Shown here piece after piece: positions 34,397 through 42,103 of a DNA stretch of 64,000 nucleotides (position 1 is the first letter of the stretch; each line of letters starts with the position of its first letter). The translations under genes were made by a program, and so were the position numbers. Source of the stretch: Burkholderia lata (lineage in GTDB: Bacteria > Pseudomonadota > Gammaproteobacteria > Burkholderiales > Burkholderiaceae); NCBI RefSeq assembly GCF_902499335.1, contig NZ_CABVQK010000013.1, positions 124,001-188,000 of the forward strand, written 5' to 3'. The notes below the pieces were generated by a model, which did not search any database, was not told the DNA's origin, and saw nothing but the letters and a program-made list of their open reading frames with translations.

Positions 34397-34435
34397 TTGA
34401 CATCCTCCCGCGCCTGAAGCCTCGGGATTCCTACT
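34397..34435 (-). mobile_element. Remnant right end of an IS200/IS605-family element
   Basis: Read on the minus strand, GAATCCCGAGGCTTCAGGCG followed by a G-rich stretch and ending in ATGTCAA is the hairpin-forming right end typical of IS605-family elements, directly downstream of the TnpB remnant. In intact elements this end also gives the 3' part of the guide (omega) RNA. Confidence 0.7.
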
Positions 34436-34459
34436 GCGTTTGAAACGATGTTGCTTGTC

Positions 34460-34640
34460 TCAGATCGCCTCGGCGGGTTCCTGCTTCACGGAGCGGCCCG
34501 ACTGCACCGGCTCTCCACAGGCTGCAACGCGGTGCCCCCGCGCCAGTATGTTGATCGCACCGACCACATCGGCATGGCCCTCATGACCGCACGCGACACA
34601 GCGGAATGCCGCCTGCGTCTGCCGGTTTTCGGCGCTCACG
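34460..34640 (-). pseudogene. C-terminal fragment of a TnpB (IS605 OrfB) transposon nuclease
   Basis: The minus strand encodes VSAENRQTQAAFR, then CVACGHEGHADVVGAINIL and ARGHRVAACGEPVQSGRSVKQEP, ending in TGA at 34460. This is the zinc-ribbon and C-terminal tail of TnpB. The RuvC core and everything before are missing, and a stop codon interrupts the frame just upstream of VSAEN, so it is a decayed relic. It lies between the hydrolase and CHRD genes; no TnpA is present. Confidence 0.85.
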
Positions 34641-34656
34641 GCTCAAGCGCCGGCAC

Positions 34657-35091
34657 TCAGTTCGCCGGCATCACCTGGCCGCGGACCTCGCCGGCCGGGT
34701 GGTCCTTCGTATGGACGTTGAAGTACCACTTGCCGCCCATCAGGTCGGTGACCTGCGCGTCGGTGAGCTCCTTCGAGCCCTTGATCGGGCTTGCCAGCTC
34801 ATCCTTCGGAATCGGCACCTGCACACCCGCGTTCTGGCCGACCGGCGCGGGCCCGTGGAAGTGCGCGGCAGTGGCCGGCCCCGTGAGGTGTTCGTAAGTG
34901 ACCTTCCACTGCAGCATGTGCGTGGCCGTGTCGTAGGTGGCCTCGACATCGCCCGAGCCCTTGGTCGCCGTCGGCGGCACTTCGCTCGACGGCTGGAGAT
35001 TGGCGGACAGGCGCACCGTTTCGGCAGCGGCGCTGCCGGCGGCCAGCACGCCCGCGAGTAACGCGACCTGGAGCAAACGCAGCTTGAGCAT
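34657..35091 (-). CDS. CHRD domain-containing secreted protein
   Basis: The 144-aa protein has a signal peptide (MLKLRLLQVALLAGVLAAG to about residue 24, AAA-E cleavage) and one CHRD domain: EVPPTATKGSGDVEATYD, AAHFHGPAPVGQNAG, and GKWYFNVHTKDHPAGEVRGQV near the end. CHRD domains occur in chordin and in many bacterial exported proteins of unknown function. The ATG at 35091 has AAGGAGAGTCC upstream. The tail abuts the TnpB remnant. Confidence 0.9.
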   Translation of the reverse strand: MLKLRLLQVALLAGVLAAGSAAAETVRLSANLQPSSEVPPTATKGSGDVEATYDTATHMLQWKVTYEHLTGPATAAHFHGPAPVGQNAGVQVPIPKDELASPIKGSKELTDAQVTDLMGGKWYFNVHTKDHPAGEVRGQVMPAN

Positions 35092-35308
35092 GGACTCTCC
35101 TTGTACGACGTTGTACGCCGCCCGAACGGGGGCGCCAGACATGATGGTAGTCGATCGCCGTTGATCCGGGAGCCCACCGAACGGCCATGCTGCGAATCGC
35201 CGCACCGCGCGCGGCCGGCCCTCTCGCGCGGCGCGCGATGCGTCAGTTTGCGTCAACCTGGAATGGACCTTTGCAGCCAGATGGCTGAATCGGCGCGCGG
35301 CCTTTCGC

Positions 35309-35391
35309 TACACTTCGTCTCACAGTTGCTTGTTTCCTTCGTCCGAAGGAGTCTGCGAGTATTCACGCGGCCGTCCGGCCGCGTTTTTTTT
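35309..35391 (+). ncRNA. Candidate small RNA (about 70 nt) with two hairpins
   Basis: A TACACT -10-like box (35309-35314) is followed from about 35321 by roughly 70 nt. These contain a hairpin CCTTC-GTCC-GAAGG (35336-35349) and then a rho-independent terminator (35365-35391, CGCGGCC-GTCC-GGCCGCG plus eight T). Both stems share a GTCC loop. No plus-strand coding gene lies upstream to need this terminator, and the nearest genes on both sides read from the minus strand. The -35 box is poor. Confidence 0.5.
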
Positions 35392-35455
35392 GCGCGTGCC
35401 GCCGGACCCGGTTCACGCCGTATCAAGCATGACGAAACGATATCGCCGTATCACG

Positions 35456-36229
35456 TCACGCGCGATAGCCGGGATCGATGCGATCGACGATACGCTGCAG
35501 CGCATCGAATGCGTCCTGCCCCGCGCCATGCTTCGGGTCGAAATTCAGCGAATCGCGCACGCACGCTTCGAGCACCGGCGGCGCGATCGGCAGCGCGTCG
35601 CCGATCGCATGCGTGGCAATCTGTACCTCACATGCGCGATTGAGCAGCCACATCAGCGAGAACGTCTGCGCGAGCGTCGCGCCGATCGTCACGGGCCCAT
35701 GGTTGCGCAACAGCAGCACGGGCCGCCCGCCTGCACTCTCGACGATGCGCCGCCCCTCCTCGAGATGCACGGTGATGCCCTCGAAGTCGTGATACGCGAT
35801 CTTCCCGTACAGCTGAGCCGAATAGAAATTGGAGAACGACAGCCCGTCGCGCGAACAGCACACGGCCATCGTCGGCGTCGTGTGCACGTGCATCACGCAG
35901 TGCGCATCGGGCAGCGCCGCATGGATCGCGCTGTGGAACGTGAAGCCGGCCGGGTTGATCGGCCAGTCGGAATGACCGATCACGTTGCCGTCGATGTCGA
36001 TCTTCACGAGGTTCGACGCGCACACCTCGCGGTAATGGAGCCCGAACGGGTTGATCAGGAAATGCCCGTCCTCGCCCGGCACACGCAGCGAGATATGGTT
36101 GTAGATGAGCTCGGTCCAGCCGAGATGATCGAAGATGCGGTAAGCCGCCGCGAGCTGTACGCGCGCCTGCCATTCGGCTTCGGAGAAACGGGCGGGACGC
36201 GTGAACGGCTGGTTCGGGACACGTTGCAT
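35456..36229 (-). CDS. Class II aldolase/adducin family protein
   Basis: The 257-aa protein has the zinc-binding HVHTTPTMAV near residue 115 and a third histidine in LLLRNHGPV, with WTELIYNHISLRVP at the N-terminus, matching class II aldolases related to fuculose-phosphate aldolase. Many proteins of this broad branch have unknown substrates. The start at 36229 (MQRVPNQPF) has GGAGTTCCCCC upstream. The gene appears monocistronic. Confidence 0.88.
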   Translation of the reverse strand: MQRVPNQPFTRPARFSEAEWQARVQLAAAYRIFDHLGWTELIYNHISLRVPGEDGHFLINPFGLHYREVCASNLVKIDIDGNVIGHSDWPINPAGFTFHSAIHAALPDAHCVMHVHTTPTMAVCCSRDGLSFSNFYSAQLYGKIAYHDFEGITVHLEEGRRIVESAGGRPVLLLRNHGPVTIGATLAQTFSLMWLLNRACEVQIATHAIGDALPIAPPVLEACVRDSLNFDPKHGAGQDAFDALQRIVDRIDPGYRA

Positions 36230-36378
36230 GGGGGAACTCCGGTTGCGGGTGTGCGCGGCACGCGTGGTGCAGGGCGTCTTGCGGCACTATCTTGCGCGCC
36301 GTATTAGTTGCGCACACAACCATATCACCTTTCCCCGCGCACCGGAAACGCGGGTTTAGCCGGAGCGCTTCCGTCCCC

Positions 36379-38004
36379 TTAAAGCTGGTCGTCGACCGGC
36401 AGCAGCATGAACATGCCGGTCATCAGGTTGCGCAGCAGCCCCGCGTGCGGATCGACGTGATAGGTGGTCGGCCGGCCGTTGTCGATGCCCGTCCATTCGA
36501 GTTCGGGCGCCCCGCCGCCTGCCGGCGTCACGAGGCTCACACGGTAGCTGTCATCCGGCTGCGTCACGCGCGCAAAGATCGTCGCGACCTGCTGCGCGAG
36601 CGTCGGACTGTGGATCACGAGCGCCAGTTCGGTATTCAGGTGCGCGGAGCGCGGATCGAGATTCATCGAGCCGATCACGAGGATCTTCCGGTCGATCACG
36701 TACGCCTTCGCATGCAGGCTCGCCCGAGAGCGCGACCCGAACAGGCGCGCGCGCTGCCGGCCCGGCTGCGCCTTGAACTCGTACAGCTCGACGCCCTGCT
36801 GCAGCAGCGGCACGCGATACGGACCGTAGCCGGCCTGCACGGCAACCGCGTCGGTCGCCGCGAGCGAATTGGTCAGGATCGCGACGCGCACGCCGCGCGC
36901 GGTCGCGTCGCCGAGGATCTTCACGCCCGCGTCGTGCGGCACGAAGTACGGCGAGAACGCGAGGAATTCCTGCTGCGCGCCGCGCGTGAGCTCGACCAGG
37001 CGCTGCATCGGCGGGCTCACGTACGCGTCGGTCGGCCGCGCGATCTTGTCGGGCGCATCGACCTTGAACTCGGCCGGCGCCCACACGAGCGCAAGCTCGT
37101 CGCGCGTGATCTGCTGCGCGAGCGGCGTCGCGTTCAGCGGCTTCGCGTTGTACGGGTCGGCGTTCTGGCGCCAGTGGGCGCGCAGCTCGTCGCGCGTCGC
37201 GTCGAGGTCCTTCGGATCGAACGACTGGTGATTCAGCACACGCAGCGGATAGCTGCTCGCGCTCGACCAGTACGTGTCGAAGCTCGCCGAGACGTCGTTC
37301 GTCACGGAGCCGGCGGCCAGCACGTCGAGATCGCGGAACTGGAGCGTCGGGCTCGCGTTGAAGTATTCGTCGCCGAGATTGCGGCCGCCGACGATCGCGA
37401 TCTGGTTGTCCGCGATCATCGCCTTGTTGTGCATCCGGCGCGTGAAGCTGTCGATGCGCGTGAAGAAGTTGGCCGTGCGCTCGACCATGCCGTGCTGCGA
37501 CGCGCCGAACGGGTTGAACACGCGGATCTCGATGTTCTGGTGCGTGTTCAGCGCGGCCATGATGCGATCGATGTCGCGGAAGTTCAGGTCGTCGACCAGC
37601 ATCCGCACGCGCACGCCGCGATCGGCCGCGTACAGCGCCGCGGCGAGCAGCAGCTTGCCGGTCGTGTCCTCGGTCGCGATGTAGTACTGCATGTCGAGCG
37701 TTTTCGTCGCGGCGCGTGCGAGCGCGATGCGCATCTGCAGCGCCTCGGCGCCTTCCGGCAGCAGCCGGAAGCCGGACTGGCCCGGATGCGCGGCCTCGGG
37801 CGCGGCCAGCGCGTCGCGCAGCGGCGTCGCGGCATCGGGCGGCAACGCGTGGGAGACCGGGCGATCGAGCGTGGTGGCGGGCGGATGCGTCGCGCAGGCG
37901 GCAACGAGCGACAGCAGTATGCCGGCGGCCAGCGCGCGGGCCGGGCGGCATGCGGCGCGCCACGACAGCGCGGCCGGTGCGCGCCGGATCAAAAAGGTGA
38001 ACAC
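36379..38004 (-). CDS. ClsC-type phospholipase D / cardiolipin synthase, lipoprotein
   Basis: The 541-aa protein has an N-terminal signal with a lipobox (SLVAAC, cysteine near residue 37), suggesting anchoring to a membrane from the periplasm. Two HKD motifs are present: HNKAMIAD and HAKAYVID, each followed by GG-x-N or GS-x-N. The size and layout resemble E. coli ClsC/YmdC, which makes cardiolipin from PG and PE with YmdB; no YmdB-like gene is adjacent. The start is GTG 38004 after GAGGAAG. The substrate assignment is by family only. Confidence 0.85.
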   Translation of the reverse strand: MFTFLIRRAPAALSWRAACRPARALAAGILLSLVAACATHPPATTLDRPVSHALPPDAATPLRDALAAPEAAHPGQSGFRLLPEGAEALQMRIALARAATKTLDMQYYIATEDTTGKLLLAAALYAADRGVRVRMLVDDLNFRDIDRIMAALNTHQNIEIRVFNPFGASQHGMVERTANFFTRIDSFTRRMHNKAMIADNQIAIVGGRNLGDEYFNASPTLQFRDLDVLAAGSVTNDVSASFDTYWSSASSYPLRVLNHQSFDPKDLDATRDELRAHWRQNADPYNAKPLNATPLAQQITRDELALVWAPAEFKVDAPDKIARPTDAYVSPPMQRLVELTRGAQQEFLAFSPYFVPHDAGVKILGDATARGVRVAILTNSLAATDAVAVQAGYGPYRVPLLQQGVELYEFKAQPGRQRARLFGSRSRASLHAKAYVIDRKILVIGSMNLDPRSAHLNTELALVIHSPTLAQQVATIFARVTQPDDSYRVSLVTPAGGGAPELEWTGIDNGRPTTYHVDPHAGLLRNLMTGMFMLLPVDDQL

Positions 38005-38213
38005 GGAAACTTCCTCGACTGGCGGAACAAAGGGCCCGCATGCGCCGCGGCGCGCGGCTGGCGCGCGGTTCCGGCCGATTCTAGTGGGCGCCCGATGAAC
38101 CGGTCAATCGCGCGGGCGGCACCGGCAACTTCGAACCGCAGGCGTGCACCTGCCTGCCGGGCGTCGACGCCCCGCCGCGCCGGAGGTGGCTGCGGGACAG
38201 GCCACACGTCGAA

Positions 38214-38226
38214 GCGGTCCAACCAA
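38214..38226. promoter_or_regulatory. Second LldR-like half-palindromic site
   Basis: CGGTCCAACCA contains the GGT-N3-ACC core common to FadR-subfamily GntR operators. It lies just beyond the lldR stop and 210 bases upstream of the cardiolipin-synthase-like gene. Weak. Confidence 0.3.
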
Positions 38227-38228
38227 TA

Positions 38229-38945
38229 TCAGGCTCCGTCGCCGCTGCGCTCGAAATGGCTGCGCACGTAGTCGATATGCGTCTGCATCGCGGTGCGCGC
38301 CTCTTCGGGCCGTTGCGCGCAGATTGCTTCGCACACGACGCGGTGCTGCAGCAACAGCAGTTCGGAAGCCTGCTCGTCGTGCGTCGTCATGCCCGCCACG
38401 TTGATCGAGATGTGCTCGCGCAGCATCCCGATCACGCTCGTATGCAGGTGCAGGAACATCGTGTTGTGCGACGCGAGCGCGATCGCCTCGTGCAGCTTCG
38501 CGTCGGTCGCGGCCTCGACGGCCGCGGCGCCGTTCGCGTGCGCCGTTTCGAGTTCGCGCAGCAGCGCGCGGATCCGGCGCCGGTCGTTCGCATCGGCGCG
38601 CAGCGCGGCGAAATAGGCGGTCGCGCCTTCGAGCACGCGCCGGAACTCGAGGATGTCGTCGCGCAGCGCCGGATGATCCGCGACCAGCTGGCCCCACGGC
38701 GACGCGATGCCGGCACGCAACTGGTCCGTCACGTAGACGCCCGCGCCGCGCCGGCTCTGCAGCAGCCCGCGCGCGACGAGCCGCTGGGTCGCCTCGCGCA
38801 CCGTATTGCGCGCGACGCCGTATTCCTGCGCGAGCACGCGCTCGGCCGGCAGGCGCACGCCGGCCGGCCATGTGCCGTCGAGCAGCGCCGTCTCGATCTT
38901 GCGCATCACCACTTCGGTCCGGCCCCGTGCCGTCATCGCTGCCAT
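38229..38945 (-). CDS. lldR: GntR/FadR-subfamily regulator of lactate utilisation (LldR-like)
   Basis: The 238-aa regulator has an N-terminal winged helix (PAERVLAQEYGVARNTVREATQRL, about residues 30-60) and a C-terminal all-helical FCD effector domain (FRRVLEGATAYFAAL onward, with HEAIALASHNTMF providing metal-binding histidines). It is divergent from lutA-lutC-lutB-lctP, and the gap contains an LldR-type palindrome, so repression relieved by L-lactate is expected. The start at 38945 is favoured by GGGAG; a second methionine is three codons on. Confidence 0.9.
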   Translation of the reverse strand: MAAMTARGRTEVVMRKIETALLDGTWPAGVRLPAERVLAQEYGVARNTVREATQRLVARGLLQSRRGAGVYVTDQLRAGIASPWGQLVADHPALRDDILEFRRVLEGATAYFAALRADANDRRRIRALLRELETAHANGAAAVEAATDAKLHEAIALASHNTMFLHLHTSVIGMLREHISINVAGMTTHDEQASELLLLQHRVVCEAICAQRPEEARTAMQTHIDYVRSHFERSGDGA

Positions 38946-38979
38946 CGTCGCGTCTCCCTGCGGAATACCTGCCACGCCG

Positions 38980-38994
38980 ATTGGCCCAACCAAT
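38980..38994. promoter_or_regulatory. LldR-type operator in the lldR-lutA gap
   Basis: ATTGG-CCCAA-CCAAT is a perfect inverted repeat, close to the TTGG-N5-CCAA dyad I recall for E. coli LldR operators. It is 35 bases before the lldR start and 86 before lutA. Confidence 0.7.
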
Positions 38995-39079
38995 TTGAGC
39001 TCCGGCGCCGTCGCGGGAATTATGCAGCGAAATTGTCGTCCCGCATCCGCATGCCGGGCCGGCGCCTCTGGAGCGAGAC

Positions 39080-39880
39080 ATGAACGAAAGGCAGTACCCC
39101 GCCACCGCCGCCGCGCACGTCTACCTGTTCGCGACCTGCCTGGTCGACCTGTTCGTCCCCGAAGCCGGGCTCGACGCGGTCCGCCTGCTGGAACGCGAGG
39201 GCCTGACCGTCCACTATCCGCGCGGCCAGAGCTGCTGCGGGCAACCGGCCTACAGCAGCGGCAATCCCGACGAAGCGCGCCGCGTCGCGGCCGCGCAGCT
39301 CGACCTGTTCGCCGAACCGTGGCCCGTGATCGTGCCGTCCGGCTCGTGCGCGGGCATGATCCGCCACCATTGGCCGGCGCTGTTCGCCGACGATCCGGTC
39401 CACGGCCCGACAGCCCGCGCGATCGCGGAGCGAACCTACGAACTCGCCGAATTCCTCGTCCATGTGCTCGACGTGCAACTCGACGCGGCCACGGCCAACG
39501 CCGGGCCCGACGAGCGCGTGGTGCTGCACACGTCGTGCGCGGCCCGCCGCGAGATGGGCACGCGCGTCCACGGCGTCGCACTCGTCGACGCGCTGCCGGG
39601 CGTGACGCGCATCGAACACGAACGCGAATCCGAATGCTGCGGCTTCGGCGGCACGTTCTCGCTGAAACATCCGGACATTTCCGGCGCGATGGTGCGCGAC
39701 AAGGTCGCGTCGGCCTGCGCGACGGGCTGCGACCGGCTCGTGTCCGCCGACTGCGGCTGCCTGCTGAACATCGGCCATGCTGCGACCAAGGCCGGCGCGC
39801 CGCTGCCGGTCGAGCACCTCGCCAGCTTCCTGTGGCGGCGCACGGCAGGCGCCGCGTCGCTGCGCGGAGACAAGCAATGA
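39080..39880 (+). CDS. lutA: L-lactate utilisation Fe-S protein LutA/LldE
   Basis: The 266-aa protein has two CCG domains: SCCGQPAYSSGN near residue 52 and ECCGFGGTFS near residue 190, plus VPSGSCAGMIRHHW and TSCAARREMGT. It is the CCG-domain subunit of the LldEFG/LutABC L-lactate dehydrogenase complex, which oxidises L-lactate to pyruvate. It overlaps lutC by four bases and is the first gene of the plus-strand lactate operon. Confidence 0.93.
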   Translation: MNERQYPATAAAHVYLFATCLVDLFVPEAGLDAVRLLEREGLTVHYPRGQSCCGQPAYSSGNPDEARRVAAAQLDLFAEPWPVIVPSGSCAGMIRHHWPALFADDPVHGPTARAIAERTYELAEFLVHVLDVQLDAATANAGPDERVVLHTSCAARREMGTRVHGVALVDALPGVTRIEHERESECCGFGGTFSLKHPDISGAMVRDKVASACATGCDRLVSADCGCLLNIGHAATKAGAPLPVEHLASFLWRRTAGAASLRGDKQ

Positions 39881-40611
39881 GTGCGCGCGACGCGATCCTC
39901 AAGCGGTTGCGCGCCGCCGCGCCGGGTGTCGCCGCCGAGGCCGCCCCCGCGCTCGACGCACGCATCGACACGCATTACGACGCGCACCGCTCGCCGATCG
40001 AGACCGCACGCGATCCGCACGCGCTAGCCCACGCGATGCAGGCAGCGCTCGCCGCGTCGCACGCGGACGTCTGGTGCGCGACCGGCGACGAATGGCCCGC
40101 GCAGCTCGCCGCGCGGCTCGCCGATGCCGGTGTGCGCCGCCTGCTGCTCGACCCGGCCCGCGCCGAATCCGCGGCGCTCGCCCGCGTACTGCCCGGCACG
40201 ATCGCGCCCGTGCCGTTCGACCGGCCGATCGATGCGTGGAAGGCCGAACTGTTCGACACGATCGACGCGGGCTTCACCGTCGCCCGCTCGGGCATCGCGG
40301 CCACCGGCACCGTCGTGCTCGCGCCCGATGCCGGCACGCCGCGCACGGTATCGCTGGTGCCGCCGCTGCATGTCGCGCTCGTCCACGCGAGCACGCTGCA
40401 TCCTGACCTTCACGCGGCGGTACACGCTGAGCGCTGGCACGCCGGCATGCCGACGAACCTCGTGCTGGTGTCGGGTCCGTCGAAGACGTCCGACATCCAG
40501 CAGACGCTCGCCTACGGCGCGCACGGCCCGCGCCGCCTGTGGGTCGTGATCGTCACCGATACGGCGGCCGCACACCCGCCCGCCACCGCCAGCGAGGACC
40601 TTCCGCAATGA
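39877..40611 (+). CDS. lutC: L-lactate utilisation protein LutC/LldG
   Basis: The 244-aa LUD-domain protein has the N-terminal MSARDAILKRLRAA, central FTVARSGIAATGTVVL and SGPSKTSDIQQTLAYGAHGPR near the C-terminus, matching LutC/YkgG. It is a subunit of the L-lactate oxidation complex. The ATG overlaps the lutA stop, and its own stop overlaps the lutB start, so all three are translationally coupled. The gene order is A-C-B. Confidence 0.92.
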   Translation: MSARDAILKRLRAAAPGVAAEAAPALDARIDTHYDAHRSPIETARDPHALAHAMQAALAASHADVWCATGDEWPAQLAARLADAGVRRLLLDPARAESAALARVLPGTIAPVPFDRPIDAWKAELFDTIDAGFTVARSGIAATGTVVLAPDAGTPRTVSLVPPLHVALVHASTLHPDLHAAVHAERWHAGMPTNLVLVSGPSKTSDIQQTLAYGAHGPRRLWVVIVTDTAAAHPPATASEDLPQ

Positions 40612-42053
40612 GCGACCACACGCTGCAATTCGTCGCCCCCGGCGACTTCAAGGCCCGTGCGCGCGCCGCGCTCGACGATCCCGCGCTGCGCAAGAGCTTT
40701 CGCGGCGCGATGGACTTCCTGCAAGGCAAGCGCGCGACGCAGTTCCCCGACGACACCGAGCTGCAGCAGCTGCGCGACCTCGGCGAAGCCGTGCGGCAGC
40801 ACGCGCTCGCGCAGTTGCCCGCGCTGCTCGAACGGCTCGAAACGAAGCTCACCGAAGCCGGCGTGCACGTGCACTGGGCCGAGACAGCCGCCGACGCGAA
40901 TGCGATCGTGCTCGGCATCGCGCAGGCGAGGAAAGCGCGCCGCGTGATCAAGGGCAAGTCGATGGCAAGCGAGGAAATCGAGCTGAACCATTACCTCGCG
41001 GAGCACGGCGTCGACTGCATCGAATCCGACATGGGCGAATTCATCGTGCAGCTCGCGGGCGAGAAACCGTCGCATATCGTGATGCCGGCGATCCACAAGA
41101 CGCGTGGCGACATCGCCGCGCTGTTCGAGGAACACATCCCCGGCACGCGCTACACGGAGGACGTCGACGAGCTGATCCAGACCGGCCGGCGCGCGCTACG
41201 CCGCGCGTTCGCCGACGCGGACATCGGTCTGTCGGGCGTGAACTTCGCGGCGGCCGACACGGGCACGCTGTGGCTCGTCGAGAACGAAGGCAACGGCCGC
41301 CTGTCGACGACGGTGCCCGACACGCACGTCGCGATCATGGGGATCGAGAAGGTCGTCGAGAAGCTCGAGCACATCGTGCCGTTGTCGAGCCTGCTCACGC
41401 GCTCGGCCACCGGGCAGGCGATCACGACCTACTTCAACCTGATCTCGGGCCCGCGCCGCGACGGCGAACGCGACGGCCCGCGCGAGCTGCATCTCGTGCT
41501 GCTCGACAACGGCCGCACGCAGGCCTACGCGGACGAGCAGCTGCGCGCAACGCTGCAGTGCATCCGCTGCGGCGCGTGCATGAACCACTGCCCCGTCTAT
41601 ACGCGCATCGGCGGCCACGCCTACGGCACGACCTACCCGGGCCCGATCGGCAAGATCATCTCGCCGCACCTGCTCGGCCTCGACGCGACGGCCGACCTGC
41701 CGACCGCGTCGACGCTGTGCGGCGCCTGCGGCGAGGTGTGCCCGGTGCGGATCCCGATCCCGCAACTGCTCGTGCGGCTGCGCACCGAAGCGAACCGCAA
41801 GCCCGACGAACCCGTCGCGCATCCGCTGCGCGGCCAGGGCGCGAACTACACCCGCGCGGAAGACCTCGTGTGGCGCTTCTGGTCGGGTGCGTTCGCGCAT
41901 CCGCGCGCGTACCGCGCGTTCCGCTGGACCGCGACGCGGCTGCGTGCGCTGACGCCCGCGAAGCAGATGGGCTGGACGCAGCACCGCACGCCGCTCGAAC
42001 CGGCACCGCGCAGCCTGTCGGACCTGCTGCGCGCACGCGGCCAGCCCGAGTAG
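40608..42053 (+). CDS. lutB: L-lactate utilisation Fe-S protein LutB/LldF
   Basis: The 481-aa LUD-domain protein has FAAADTGTLWLVENEGNGR in the N-terminal half and two [4Fe-4S] motifs in the C-terminal half: CIRCGACMNHCPVY near residue 320 and CGACGEVCPV near residue 370, with the LutB C-terminal domain after that. It is the electron-transfer subunit of the lactate-oxidising complex at the membrane. The start is ATG 40608. Confidence 0.94.
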   Translation: MSDHTLQFVAPGDFKARARAALDDPALRKSFRGAMDFLQGKRATQFPDDTELQQLRDLGEAVRQHALAQLPALLERLETKLTEAGVHVHWAETAADANAIVLGIAQARKARRVIKGKSMASEEIELNHYLAEHGVDCIESDMGEFIVQLAGEKPSHIVMPAIHKTRGDIAALFEEHIPGTRYTEDVDELIQTGRRALRRAFADADIGLSGVNFAAADTGTLWLVENEGNGRLSTTVPDTHVAIMGIEKVVEKLEHIVPLSSLLTRSATGQAITTYFNLISGPRRDGERDGPRELHLVLLDNGRTQAYADEQLRATLQCIRCGACMNHCPVYTRIGGHAYGTTYPGPIGKIISPHLLGLDATADLPTASTLCGACGEVCPVRIPIPQLLVRLRTEANRKPDEPVAHPLRGQGANYTRAEDLVWRFWSGAFAHPRAYRAFRWTATRLRALTPAKQMGWTQHRTPLEPAPRSLSDLLRARGQPE

Positions 42054-42103
42054 CCGTTTCGATTTTCAAGCCGTACCGACAAAAACCTATGGAGGAGACA
42101 TCC

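Noticed and set aside
34448..34897. 149-aa plus-strand frame near the TnpB remnant
   Set aside because: Antisense to the TnpB remnant and the CHRD gene; no domain.
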